Positions 52,266 through 61,628 of a stretch of DNA of 64,000 nucleotides are shown here, piece by piece. The notes under the pieces were generated by a model. It had not been told where the DNA came from. It saw only the letters and a program-made list of their open reading frames with translations, and did not search any database. Origin of the DNA: Zobellia uliginosa (lineage in GTDB: Bacteria > Bacteroidota > Bacteroidia > Flavobacteriales > Flavobacteriaceae); the NCBI RefSeq assembly GCF_900156625.1, contig NZ_FTOB01000002.1:366275-430274 (forward strand). Reading direction: 5' to 3'. Position 1 is the first letter of the stretch; each line of letters opens with the position of its first letter. A program made the translations under genes and the position numbers.

Positions 52266-53920
52266 TTGTTTTTCGGTTTTAAGTTGCGAATGATAAGAAT
52301 GGCATCGGCCTCGTACCGCCAGGGGCGGTAATCCCAAAAACCAAGTTCCTTCATATTGTATTTTTCTTCGGGAGTCAATTCACCCGTAAGGGTATTGAAC
52401 CATTGTTGGGTGGCGTTTTCGTAGTCGAACTCTTTTGAAATTTGAACCTTGGCCGAGGTGTAGTGATTTTCCTTTGGGGTATATATTAAAATGATGCCAT
52501 CCTTTTCATTGGTCAAATTGTATCCGCTACCATTGTATCTGGCATTAGGTTCAAAATTCTCGAAAGGTGCGGAATCAAATAGTTTTCGCATGTGGGTGAA
52601 ATATTCGAAATGGGGTTTTTTAAAATCATCAGGTTGTTCAAAAGGGTTGTGTATTAGTGCGTTCCATGAGGACCCTTGCCAATAATAGGTGGTGTATCCG
52701 CCTGCGAACAGACACATATAGTTTCTTCGTAAACATACTTCGGCATTTACGTAAGCTCCCGGAAAGACCACGTAGGGCGATTCTTCATATCCCCCGTGTT
52801 CGATATTGAAAATAGGTTTATTGGGGAAGTCGTTTCGGGCATTCAACATATTCTGGTACAGGGTGTGTTGCCAGTTTTGCATCGAAATAAAATCGACTTC
52901 ATCGGCATGGTTTCTACAGAAGCCATAATCATGGACGGATACCAGCCTATCGTAAGAATCAAGGTTTCTAGTTCGTTCAATACGTTCTGAAATATAGGCG
53001 GCAGTGGCCCTTGTTTTGTGCAGGGCTTCCTTTGAAACGTCCCAGATGATATTCGGAAAAGCCTGGTAGCGTTTTATGATATAGTCATAATACCTATTGT
53101 CGGCCTCAGATTCCATTTCCGGCCACGATACCAGTTTGTTCCAGACGTAGATCATAAGGTGACTAACGATTTCTTGATCGTGCATTTCCGAGATGACTTT
53201 GTCAAAATGTTTAAAAAAGTCAATGTTTAGCGAACTGTAGTCCGGATTGGAATTAGACCCCAGAAAAGGAAAAATATCTTCACGCCCCCCATATTCGTGC
53301 TCGGGATGCTCGGCCAGACGTTCGTCTTTTGGCCAAGATACGTCGTATGAATACACGTTCATGACCACCTGATTGAAACGGTATTCGTTTAATAAGGACA
53401 AGAGGTGCTTGGTCTTGGCCATGTCTTCTTTCCCGTAATCGAGAGCAAAGAGCCAATCGCATTCAAAAGCCAGGTTAAAGTAATGTGAACCGTCTTCATA
53501 GAACAAATGCCGTGGGTTGTCTTTGTTCAGTACAATGCCCCCATGACGCTCGGTTTTTTGATTTTTGACCACGGTAATCTTTCCTTTTTTTCCGTTCAAA
53601 GCCTTTAGTTCGGAAGTTATTATATAGGATTTATCGCCCATGATGCCACTGGAGTATCGTAACACCCATGTGCCCTTGCCATTGTAAAATAGGGGAATCT
53701 GCTGTGTTTGTTTTCCATCTGTCACTTGGGCGGTGGCCACAAGCTCAAAAGGGGCCTTTGTTTTTTTGTTTACAGGGAAGACCACATCGATAACCTCCCA
53801 CTGCTGGCATTGTATACCGGTACTTGGTTTTGGGTCGGTATAGGTTTTAGACTGCGATATGCCCGTGATAGGAAGCAGTAACACATAGCAGAAAGCAAAA
53901 AGGTTTCTAAATAGCTTCAT
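52262..53920 (-). CDS. Exported DUF5060/DUF4038-type glycosidase
   Basis: The start is taken at 53918-53920, giving signal peptide MKLFRNLFAFCYVLLLPITG ending at ISQ; the frame upstream (31 codons) has no such signal. The 552-residue protein has a front beta domain (QCQQWEVIDVVFPVNKKTKAPF, GTWVLRYSSG) typical of DUF5060. A TIM barrel of the DUF4038 type follows (ERHGGIVLNKDNPRHLFYEDG, VVMNVYSYDVSWP). Candidate catalytic Glu residues occur in IIWDVSKEALHK and PIFNIEHGGYEESP. Relatives include apiosidase-type GH140 enzymes, but the substrate here is not known. It begins 20 bp after the BNR protein gene and overlaps the GH29 gene by 4 bp. Confidence 0.83.
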   Translation of the reverse strand: MKLFRNLFAFCYVLLLPITGISQSKTYTDPKPSTGIQCQQWEVIDVVFPVNKKTKAPFELVATAQVTDGKQTQQIPLFYNGKGTWVLRYSSGIMGDKSYIITSELKALNGKKGKITVVKNQKTERHGGIVLNKDNPRHLFYEDGSHYFNLAFECDWLFALDYGKEDMAKTKHLLSLLNEYRFNQVVMNVYSYDVSWPKDERLAEHPEHEYGGREDIFPFLGSNSNPDYSSLNIDFFKHFDKVISEMHDQEIVSHLMIYVWNKLVSWPEMESEADNRYYDYIIKRYQAFPNIIWDVSKEALHKTRATAAYISERIERTRNLDSYDRLVSVHDYGFCRNHADEVDFISMQNWQHTLYQNMLNARNDFPNKPIFNIEHGGYEESPYVVFPGAYVNAEVCLRRNYMCLFAGGYTTYYWQGSSWNALIHNPFEQPDDFKKPHFEYFTHMRKLFDSAPFENFEPNARYNGSGYNLTNEKDGIILIYTPKENHYTSAKVQISKEFDYENATQQWFNTLTGELTPEEKYNMKELGFWDYRPWRYEADAILIIRNLKPKNK

Positions 53921-53940
53921 TTCGATTCTTGTTTTTGTTG

Positions 53941-56595
53941 TTATTGGGCCCATCCGTCTGTGCTGCCGTTCAAGTAGCTTATGAACCAACCGCTGCCCCA
54001 TCCGGCACACCAAAGCACATCTTTGTTATAGGGGTCGGGTTTAACATCAACCATCTTGTCAGGTTGGCCCAGACCTTTATTGATTTTTTTCCAGCTTTTA
54101 CCGTCATCTGTGCTGAGGTAAATACCCGGATTCATGAATTTACCGGACATGCTTACCTGTTGTCCCGCAACACTGAGAACGATAAGTTTCGGATCAAGGG
54201 GAGAGGTTTCGGCCTGCCAGACAAAAGGAGCCTTAAATATTTGTTGCCAGGTTTTACCGTTGTCCGTGCTGCGCCAAACTCCGCCTTCTTCATAAGTGCC
54301 ACTACGTTGTCCGGTAGAAATGAGTATATCTTTGGTATTGCGATCTATGAAAACATTGTTCACCGAATTTATAACGGATGGAATGGTCATCTTTACCCAA
54401 TTGCTCCCTTTGTCCTTGGAAATATAGAGCCCCCCGTTTTTATCGTTCAGGGCGGCATAAAGGGTTTCCGGTTGATCAGGATGCATAATGATACGCCTAA
54501 CACTTGCATTTTTATGAAAACCGGTATTGCTCAATTCCCAAGTATGGCCTCCGTCAAAGGATCGATAGAAACCATAGCCGCCTTTGGTGAGTTTTTCAGG
54601 TTTTCCTCCGCCTATTTCCGAAATTTTTCGCGAAGTCGAGCAGAAATACATGGTATCGGGGCTATTCGGGTCGATCAATAGGGAGTTCTGCGGGGCCAGA
54701 CCTTGCCATGAGTTATTGTCGGCTTCAAAAATCGTAGCGATATTCGTCCAAGTTTTTCCGCCATCGGTAGTCTTGCGCAATTTACCGCGGTGTTCTTGGC
54801 GCCATGACAAAATGAAAATAGTATTTGGATCATTTGGATGCACGGCTACGGTAGATATGGAGTGGGCCCCATGATTACCGCTATGGTCATGCACCTGTCC
54901 TTCAATTTGCTCTACGGCTACGGCTTGCTTATCGGGCCACCCTTCTAAATCCGTAGTTTGCCATAATCCGTGCTCGCCGCTACAGAGCAATCTTCTGTTT
55001 TTAATACCTGTTTCTAAAAGCATAAACCTTCCCGGAAGATTACTGCCCCCTCGGCCGATCCATTTGTTACTGCCCGGTGAGGTCTCATAATCATCTATTT
55101 GCTGCCAGGTCATGCCCTTGTCCGTTGACCGTAGGGTTTGTTGGTCTATACCGATATAAAGGTTTCCATTAGGGGCTATTGACATCATTCGGTTGCCTGA
55201 GGAACCCGCAATCCCGTCCATATAGGTCTGTAGGTGGGCAAACTCGATATTGGTTCCGGTGGGGTTGTTCCTGCTTTTCCAATAGTCCAGATCCTTGTTT
55301 CCTTTCCAATACGCACCGTATCTGGCACAGGTAATCCAGGTTTTTCCGCCATCTAAGCTTCGCCATACGTCACCTGGGCCGAAGGTAAAGTCGTGTTTGC
55401 GATTGTAGCTTACATAGATTTCGTCTTTGTTCAAGGGGTTGACCACCAATCGATTGAAAACCGGAAGTGTTTTTGAGGGCAAGGTGGTGAACTTTTTCTT
55501 CGATTCCGACTTTGAGGTTCCGAACCAGTATCCCATGGTTTTATGGAAACGGTCTACTTCTGCATTGGAGTGGAGGGCGGTCATATCAAAATAGAGATTA
55601 CCGGTAATATTTTTCCAGCTTTTACCGCCATCGGTACTTTTAAACACGCCTCCTTTTGCGCTTACCGTATTTCCTTTGTCTTCATAAACCGTTTGGTCTA
55701 CCAAATACAGAACAAATTCATTGGTTCTTGGGTCGTAGTAGGAGGTCAGGTCACGGGGAAGGTTGTTGGGGAGTCCCTTACCACCTTTTTTCCAAGAAAG
55801 TCCGCCATCGGTACTGCGCATCAATCCGAAGTTGGTAGCCATAACGATGTGTCGATTGTTCTTCGGGTTTACAATAATTTTTCCCACATCGGTCTTTTCG
55901 TGAAGGCCCTTAGTTATTTTTTTCCATGTTCGGCCTTTGTCGGTAGACTTATAGATACAGCCATAGGCTGCGTATTTGAAGAAAATGCCGTTGGGGTTGG
56001 CGGCCGATCTGTGGTTGCTCTTTACGTTCCAAAAATCACCTGCGCCCGCATACCAGATATTGTCGTCGGTCGGGTCTACGGCCAGTTCGCTCAAGCGTGT
56101 GCCCTCTTGTTCGTAATACCAACCTTTTTCAAATGATTTGGGGTCGTTGGGATCTATGTTCACGTCTTTATGGCTTCCGCCCAATTCCGTAGTCTTTTTC
56201 CATGTTCGGCCCCGGTCAAGGGTTTCAAAGACCCAACCGTTCCAATCGATGGCCATACCGTAGTCGGGGTTTTGTAGTGAAAATTCAATGTCGAGGACCC
56301 GTTTCATATCGTGGCCCAATCCATCGTGATCTTTTAGCGAATGCCAAGATTTTCCATTGTCCCATGTTCCGTAACTCACATGCATATCGGGGCCCATGAA
56401 CATCACATTGGCATCGGTGGGGTGGTTCCAGAATTCTTCGCAATAGCCCGACATTCCCGGACCGAAATTCTTCCATTCAACGGAAGGGTCCGATGCTACT
56501 TTCTCCGTTTTGATCTGTTGAAAAAAGTCTTTTGTCTGGGCTTGAAGTGCTGTAGTAAGACATGCCAATACTAGAAATAAAGTCGTTTTTTTCAT
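53941..56595 (-). CDS. Large BNR/Asp-box double beta-propeller protein (GH74/sortilin-like)
   Basis: This 884-residue exported protein has a signal peptide ending near ALQAQ (about 20). It holds about 11 Asp-box motifs S/T-x-D-x-G-x-T/S-W spread over its length, for example STDKGRTW, STDGGKSW, TTDGGKTW, STDNGKTW and STDDGKSW. This pattern is typical of the two seven-bladed propellers of GH74 or sortilin/Vps10-like proteins. Residues near the N-terminus (DPSVEWKNFGPGMSG) are shared with the 874-residue paralogue at 57639-60263. A glycoside hydrolase or a glycan-binding surface protein is possible; I cannot identify catalytic residues. It sits between the DUF4038 and GH43-like genes (20 and 37 bp). 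Confidence 0.85.
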   Translation of the reverse strand: MKKTTLFLVLACLTTALQAQTKDFFQQIKTEKVASDPSVEWKNFGPGMSGYCEEFWNHPTDANVMFMGPDMHVSYGTWDNGKSWHSLKDHDGLGHDMKRVLDIEFSLQNPDYGMAIDWNGWVFETLDRGRTWKKTTELGGSHKDVNIDPNDPKSFEKGWYYEQEGTRLSELAVDPTDDNIWYAGAGDFWNVKSNHRSAANPNGIFFKYAAYGCIYKSTDKGRTWKKITKGLHEKTDVGKIIVNPKNNRHIVMATNFGLMRSTDGGLSWKKGGKGLPNNLPRDLTSYYDPRTNEFVLYLVDQTVYEDKGNTVSAKGGVFKSTDGGKSWKNITGNLYFDMTALHSNAEVDRFHKTMGYWFGTSKSESKKKFTTLPSKTLPVFNRLVVNPLNKDEIYVSYNRKHDFTFGPGDVWRSLDGGKTWITCARYGAYWKGNKDLDYWKSRNNPTGTNIEFAHLQTYMDGIAGSSGNRMMSIAPNGNLYIGIDQQTLRSTDKGMTWQQIDDYETSPGSNKWIGRGGSNLPGRFMLLETGIKNRRLLCSGEHGLWQTTDLEGWPDKQAVAVEQIEGQVHDHSGNHGAHSISTVAVHPNDPNTIFILSWRQEHRGKLRKTTDGGKTWTNIATIFEADNNSWQGLAPQNSLLIDPNSPDTMYFCSTSRKISEIGGGKPEKLTKGGYGFYRSFDGGHTWELSNTGFHKNASVRRIIMHPDQPETLYAALNDKNGGLYISKDKGSNWVKMTIPSVINSVNNVFIDRNTKDILISTGQRSGTYEEGGVWRSTDNGKTWQQIFKAPFVWQAETSPLDPKLIVLSVAGQQVSMSGKFMNPGIYLSTDDGKSWKKINKGLGQPDKMVDVKPDPYNKDVLWCAGWGSGWFISYLNGSTDGWAQ

Positions 56596-56632
56596 AGTTC
56601 AATGCTCTAATTTGCAACTATTTATAGTTCTG

Positions 56633-57616
56633 TTATTTTTTGATCCATTTCAATTTATCGATACTCACCCCTCTGTAAGGCCATTCAACACTTGATATAT
56701 ACCATTGCCCATCTTCGTCCTGAAAAATCTCGGGGGCATGTGCCTTTAATACGGTGATTTCATTTTCTTGGTCAACCCCAAAATCGGTCAGGTCATTTGA
56801 CTGGTAGACATAGGCTTTGTGGGTATAGGCGCCTTGAATATCCTTACCGTCCCATCCGCCTTCCCAAGCACAGACAAAGAGGTAAAAGGAATTGTCATGA
56901 AATAATAGACTGGGAGACTCAGGGTCGAATTGATTTGTCTTTAGGATGGTTTTGGGCTTACTCCAGTGTATCAAATCCTTAGAAGTCACCATACGGACAC
57001 TTTTGATGGAACAGTAGGTCAGGTAATAGGTGCCATTGTATAAAAGTATATTTGGGTCACGGGCTCCATCTGGGTCTGAAAAGAGTTCTCCTTTTGGTTC
57101 CCAATCATAGAGATTATCGGAAACAGCCAAACGTATGGGGCTATGGCCGTATACCATTTGAAAGCGTCCGTCTTTCTTAACGATATATGGGGCGTGGTTT
57201 GCGGGTATTTCACCGGGGCGATCTTTAGGGGTGAGTATCTTGGGAAGGTCGTTATAATGGTTTTCATTTAGGGTTTCCTTGAAATTTGTAGCCCGTGACA
57301 CGGCGTGAAAGGAAGCATATTCACCTTCATGTATACCCTTGTTGAGCGGTTTGGTTTCCACGAGGGGGTGGGTAATGCCGAATATGTGCCATAAGCCGTC
57401 ATCGCCCTTTACAAAGGTGTGGTCGTTGGGCACCCATTCGTCGTACCATTTTCCCTCTTTCAGGTTCGGGGTATCGGGACCGAAAAAATAGTCTCCGTCC
57501 GCTTTGTACACGCGTACGTATTGATCGGCCTGTTCGGGAACCAAAAGCTCTGTTTGGGCGTTTAGGGTGTACGTTATACCGCATAGGGCCGAGAGTAAAA
57601 AGGAAAGGTTTTTCAT
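56633..57616 (-). CDS. GH43-like five-bladed beta-propeller glycosidase
   Basis: This 327-residue exported protein has a signal peptide ending near YTLNAQ (about 21). A single propeller follows: GDDGLWHIFGITHP, NHAPYIVKKDGRFQMVYGHSP, GARDPNILLYNGTYYLTYC, PESPSLLFHDNSFYLFVCAWEGG and APEIFQDEDGQWYISS. Asp/Glu residues in these blades (DGARDPN, FDPESP, APEIF) suit GH43-type active sites. The protein is close in size to minimal GH43 enzymes. It lies between the two BNR-propeller genes (37 and 22 bp), so the three genes may form a functional set. Substrate not evident. Confidence 0.82.
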   Translation of the reverse strand: MKNLSFLLSALCGITYTLNAQTELLVPEQADQYVRVYKADGDYFFGPDTPNLKEGKWYDEWVPNDHTFVKGDDGLWHIFGITHPLVETKPLNKGIHEGEYASFHAVSRATNFKETLNENHYNDLPKILTPKDRPGEIPANHAPYIVKKDGRFQMVYGHSPIRLAVSDNLYDWEPKGELFSDPDGARDPNILLYNGTYYLTYCSIKSVRMVTSKDLIHWSKPKTILKTNQFDPESPSLLFHDNSFYLFVCAWEGGWDGKDIQGAYTHKAYVYQSNDLTDFGVDQENEITVLKAHAPEIFQDEDGQWYISSVEWPYRGVSIDKLKWIKK

Positions 57617-57638
57617 GCTTCTTGGGTATTTTGCTTAG

Positions 57639-60263
57639 TTATTGATATATGGTCTTGTTCGGTTTGGGGTGCTGCGCTACGTACCATCCACTACCTCGTG
57701 TTGAAGCGTAAAACTTGCCCGGGGTATAGTTGTCTATGGCAATATCGTTGATGCGATCGCTCTGGCCGTTGCCCTTATTTATTTTTGACCATGACTTTCC
57801 TCCATCTTGTGAAAGGTAGGTGCCTGCATTTTTTGTGCCGATAGAGACATTGCCCAAGGTAGAGACCAAAATGGTGTTCGGGTTGTAGTAGGCCGTTTCA
57901 ATTCGGTTGGTCCAAGGGTGGTCAAAAATCCGTTTCCAGTTACGAAGCCCGTCGTTACTGACCCAAAGCCCTCCGGCATTTGGTTTTCCTCTTTTGCTAC
58001 CTGCGGTAATGTAAGCTTTTCCGTTTCTAGAGAAATGGATGTCGTTAATGCCTTGATCGCCCGATATTTTTTCGGTGGAGGAGACCTTACTCCAATACTT
58101 ACCCTTGTCAATCGATTTAAAGAGTCCCCCTCCCTTGTTCTGTATGGCTACGTAAAGCGTGTTGGGGTCCTCGGGGTCGAAGGCGATTTTGCTGGCGTCG
58201 CGTGAATCGGGCAGGCCTCTATTGGCTTCTTGCCATGTTTTTCCACCGTCGTAAGTTGCGTGTACCCCAAAACCGGTTACCGAGTTCCCCACCCATTCGA
58301 GGTCCGTAGAACGCCTAGGTACCACAAAATACATGTTATTGGGATTGTTGGGGTCTATGATAAGATGGTTTTGATGAACGCTTTGATCCCCACTATGGGG
58401 TTGTGTTTCCCATTTGGGGATCGCTATGCCATGCTCTTTCCACGTTTTTCCATTGTCAATAGACTTTAGAAATTTACCTTTTGCCGCCTGTCTAAAGAAC
58501 AAAGCGTAATGGATCATGGTATCTTTAGGGTGTATGGCATACCAGCTTAACGAGGTTTCATTGTCGAGAAAATTATGTGACTCCGCAGCTTGTGCCCCTG
58601 GGCGTACCTTAGCTCCTTCGTTGTTGGTAATCCATAGACTGTTTTCGCCGGCCATACAGAATACCTTGTGCTTTATTTCGGGATGTTGGTAAAAACCATG
58701 GCCTGGAAGGTTACTGTTTCCCGCACCGACATAACTTTCCGTACCGGGAGTGGTATACTCGTCATCGATATCTACCCAAGTTTCGCCTTTGTCGTAGCTC
58801 ATAAGCGATATTTTGGCCATTTGGGTGTGAAGTACGGTTCCGTCTGCATTCCACCGTACAAAATTAGAACCTTTACGTTCGTAAAAATCCCGGTCTACCC
58901 AATCCTTCAAATAGCGGAGGGAAATATTGGTTTCCATAGGGTTGCCCCGGTCGGTCCAATAGGTGTAGTCTTTAGAACCTTTTTTCCATGCTTTTCCGTT
59001 TCGCAGGGCAACATGCCATGTCTTCCCCCCATCTTTGCTGCGCCATAGCTGCCCGGGTTTAAAATTGTTTCGCGAGGCATTGGAATATTCGTTGTTCAGG
59101 TAAATGTTGTTGGCATCGTTGGGGTCTACCGCAATGGTGTTGAAGCGAATGGTAATGGCCGAGGGCATCTCAGGATATTTCTTTTTGAATTCGCCGTCTT
59201 TCATACCAAAAACATAGGCGGCACAGTGTACATAGCTCTTTTTAATATCGGCACTGTTTTGAAATTGACGCATGTCTAGGGCTAGGTTGCCTTGCAGTTT
59301 TTGCCAAGTTTCCCCGCGGTCTACACTCTTGAAGATTCCCCCTTTGTCATCGGTCAATGTCTTCCCGTCGGGTTTCCACATAGGGTTGGAGATAACGTAG
59401 AGCGTAAGGGTGTTGGTACTAGGGTCGTAATGGTGTGCCATGGCCCGCATTACGTCATAATCGAAGCCCTTGGTCTTCTGTGTCCAGCTTTTTGCCCCAT
59501 CGGTACTTTTGTAAAAACCGTAGTTGGTACTGGCGTAGACCATATTCGAATTTTTTGGGTCTACCAATAGGGTTTCGAATTGGGTGTTGGGATGAAACCC
59601 CTTGTTCATGAGCTTCCATGTTTTTCCCTTGTCGGTACTTTTCCATAGTTTGTTGAGGCTGGGCTTATGTTCTCTTGAACCGTGGGGTTGGCTGTTCGGA
59701 AAGAGCATTCTTCCCAAATGTCGCATTTCGCCACCTCCTGCATACCAAATGGCATCATTTTTCGGGTCTACCGCTACACAGGACACATATTTGCCCTCGA
59801 ATACCGGATGGTTCAGGTTCTGCCATGATCGCCCGCGGTCATGGGTAACAAAGATGCCCTTGTTCTTATCATCGCTACAAAAACCGAAATCGGGATTTTG
59901 ACGTGAAAAATCGATACTGAACAACTGCATGGGGCCTCGCTGGCCTTCCCTGTAACCCGTAGCATCTTCATCGAGCATGGTACTGTAGGTTTTTCCTTGG
60001 TCGAAAGAAACGTAGGAATTTCCCATATTCGGACTGATATAAAGGGAGTTGGGGTCGGTCGGGTGCCAAAAGGCACATTTGTTGTTACCGCTCATTCCCG
60101 GGCCGAATTGCTGCCACACCACCGAAGGGTCGGAGGCTAGGTCTTGGGTCTTTAGGCGTTTAAAAAAGTCCTTGTTTCCATCCGTATTTTGCCCGTAGGT
60201 CGATATACCGTATAGAACCGTGAATAACAATGCTATCTTGGGGGCTATCATCTTTTTATTCAT
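57639..60263 (-). CDS. Large BNR/Asp-box double beta-propeller protein (paralogue)
   Basis: This 874-residue exported protein has a signal peptide ending near STYGQ (about 25) and about a dozen Asp boxes (THDRGRSW, STDKGKTW, SVDRGETW, SKDGGKTW, SIDNGKTW, TYDGGKTW, SQDGGKSW). It shares length, N-terminal DPSVVWQQFGPGMSG and overall order with the BNR protein at 53941-56595, so the pair arose by duplication. Some blades differ (STDGAKSW, SNDGLRNW). It may be a GH74-like hydrolase or a carbohydrate-binding protein. It follows the GH16 gene by 33 bp, so it is probably co-expressed with a backbone-cutting enzyme. Confidence 0.85.
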   Translation of the reverse strand: MNKKMIAPKIALLFTVLYGISTYGQNTDGNKDFFKRLKTQDLASDPSVVWQQFGPGMSGNNKCAFWHPTDPNSLYISPNMGNSYVSFDQGKTYSTMLDEDATGYREGQRGPMQLFSIDFSRQNPDFGFCSDDKNKGIFVTHDRGRSWQNLNHPVFEGKYVSCVAVDPKNDAIWYAGGGEMRHLGRMLFPNSQPHGSREHKPSLNKLWKSTDKGKTWKLMNKGFHPNTQFETLLVDPKNSNMVYASTNYGFYKSTDGAKSWTQKTKGFDYDVMRAMAHHYDPSTNTLTLYVISNPMWKPDGKTLTDDKGGIFKSVDRGETWQKLQGNLALDMRQFQNSADIKKSYVHCAAYVFGMKDGEFKKKYPEMPSAITIRFNTIAVDPNDANNIYLNNEYSNASRNNFKPGQLWRSKDGGKTWHVALRNGKAWKKGSKDYTYWTDRGNPMETNISLRYLKDWVDRDFYERKGSNFVRWNADGTVLHTQMAKISLMSYDKGETWVDIDDEYTTPGTESYVGAGNSNLPGHGFYQHPEIKHKVFCMAGENSLWITNNEGAKVRPGAQAAESHNFLDNETSLSWYAIHPKDTMIHYALFFRQAAKGKFLKSIDNGKTWKEHGIAIPKWETQPHSGDQSVHQNHLIIDPNNPNNMYFVVPRRSTDLEWVGNSVTGFGVHATYDGGKTWQEANRGLPDSRDASKIAFDPEDPNTLYVAIQNKGGGLFKSIDKGKYWSKVSSTEKISGDQGINDIHFSRNGKAYITAGSKRGKPNAGGLWVSNDGLRNWKRIFDHPWTNRIETAYYNPNTILVSTLGNVSIGTKNAGTYLSQDGGKSWSKINKGNGQSDRINDIAIDNYTPGKFYASTRGSGWYVAQHPKPNKTIYQ

Positions 60264-60296
60264 GTCATTTGTATTTAAGTGAACAAGCTAGGGGCT

Positions 60297-61568
60297 TTAT
60301 TTGGTCAAATGGATATAGACCGTACTTTCGTCAAGGCTACTTTTTTTATTCCCTTTTAGCGGGCGTATATGGGCCGAGAGCCTATAAGGGGAGCCGATCG
60401 GTAATTTTTGATCCAATAGCAAGGTGTACTCGAGGTTGGCATACCCGGCATAGGCCGTGAGAACCGCTTCCTCTATTTTTTTTCCTTCGTTGTCAAAGAG
60501 TATAAGTGCTATTTCGCGGTCTTCGTTCGCTTGATATGATAGGGGGATTTCTAGGGATTTTGACCGTTTGTGTTCTATGGTCGCACTAGGAAACGTTACG
60601 TTTTCATGATATAGTTTTAGGGTCGGGTCTTTTTCTACTTCGGAATTAGGGTCGTTTACATCGACCAATCGGTAGGCCCTGACCCAATCGTAATAAACTA
60701 TGTTTTTGGTCGGGTCCGCTAGCTCTTCGGCATTAGGAAGTTCGATCCAGGGAAAAGGATAGGTTTCGTTTACCAGACGCATGTACATAGGCTGGTCAAA
60801 AGGTTTCTTCTTTACCTTGTCATAGAATTTTTGGTGTTTCGGTGGCCTGTTGTTATAGTAATAGCTAGCGGTGCTTTCATCGCGCCACCATCCTCCATAA
60901 ACATTAAAGTCTTCTGAGGTAAGCTTGGCGTCTTCGAACTTTACTTGCGGTGCCCTGTGGTCATGTTTTTTTCCGTTACAATCGGTATACCAAAAATGGG
61001 CATTGGAATGCATGCCACTGGCAAAATAACTTCCACTGAAATCGCCTTCGCGTCCGATAGATTCATGAATGTCCCATTCCAAACCATAGCGGTCACAATC
61101 GTTAGGCCCTTTGAAATTATTGGAGCTGGAAAACCAAAAGGTAGTAGACATCGTTGTGGCCGCGGCTTTGACGCGACATTCGTAATACCCGAATTTCGTT
61201 GCTTTTTTTGATACTACTGCGGCACCGGCTATGTTAAAGGTAATGTCTTTGCCGTAGGCATGTACAACAGTATCTTTTTCTAATTTTTTTCCTTCCATTT
61301 TTAAAAATCCGTCTCCTACCGAAACCTGTGATGACATAAAAAGACCAGGGGCCCTGCCGATCCAGGTCGGGTGGTGGTCAAGCCATTTGGTAGTGTCGAG
61401 TTCGGTACCGTTGAACTCATCGGAAAAGTCGGGGTTTAACACCCATCGCTTGCCCATAGGTGGTTGGGGGGGACCCAGGCGTGTTTCTTGGTTATCGTAG
61501 TTGGGGGGCTCTTGCGGGAATACTATGCTGTGTGATAGTAATGCGATTAGAAAAAAACGTCTGATCAT
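60297..61568 (-). CDS. GH16 family endo-galactanase (porphyranase/agarase type)
   Basis: This 423-residue exported protein has a signal peptide ending near SIVFPQ (about 19). The GH16 jelly roll begins at WVLNPDFSDEFNGTELDTTKW (about 42). The catalytic motif E-x-D-x-x-E is E164-W-D166-I-H-E169 in YGLEWDIHESIG, with E164 as nucleophile and E169 as acid/base. Aromatic residues of the glycan cleft are plentiful (GYYECRV, FWFSSSN, YGGWWRDES). The domain ends near DWVRAYRLVDV (about 300); a C-terminal beta domain of about 110 residues follows. In a marine flavobacterial PUL with GH117, GH29 and GH2, activity on agar or porphyran is the best inference. It would release the oligosaccharides used by the other enzymes. 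Confidence 0.88.
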   Translation of the reverse strand: MIRRFFLIALLSHSIVFPQEPPNYDNQETRLGPPQPPMGKRWVLNPDFSDEFNGTELDTTKWLDHHPTWIGRAPGLFMSSQVSVGDGFLKMEGKKLEKDTVVHAYGKDITFNIAGAAVVSKKATKFGYYECRVKAAATTMSTTFWFSSSNNFKGPNDCDRYGLEWDIHESIGREGDFSGSYFASGMHSNAHFWYTDCNGKKHDHRAPQVKFEDAKLTSEDFNVYGGWWRDESTASYYYNNRPPKHQKFYDKVKKKPFDQPMYMRLVNETYPFPWIELPNAEELADPTKNIVYYDWVRAYRLVDVNDPNSEVEKDPTLKLYHENVTFPSATIEHKRSKSLEIPLSYQANEDREIALILFDNEGKKIEEAVLTAYAGYANLEYTLLLDQKLPIGSPYRLSAHIRPLKGNKKSSLDESTVYIHLTK

Positions 61569-61628
61569 TATTAAAGCTTTGTTATTTGGAAAATGTTTTA
61601 TTCGATTGTAAGTGTTACTATGATCATT

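Noticed and set aside
52266-52337. Longer N-terminus for the second GH29 protein
   Set aside because: The upstream 24 codons overlap the DUF4038 gene and lack signal character; the internal Met starts a clean signal peptide and forms an ATGA overlap.
53921-54013. Longer N-terminus for the DUF4038 protein
   Set aside because: The extension runs into the end of the BNR gene and puts a charged tail in front of a good signal peptide; Met at 53918-53920 is preferred.
53929-54681. Plus-strand open frame of 250 codons
   Set aside because: It lies opposite the BNR-propeller gene, has no recognisable domain or promoter, and mirrors the strongly supported minus-strand coding frame.
55543-56136. Plus-strand open frame of 197 codons
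   Set aside because: Antisense of the BNR-propeller gene with no independent features.
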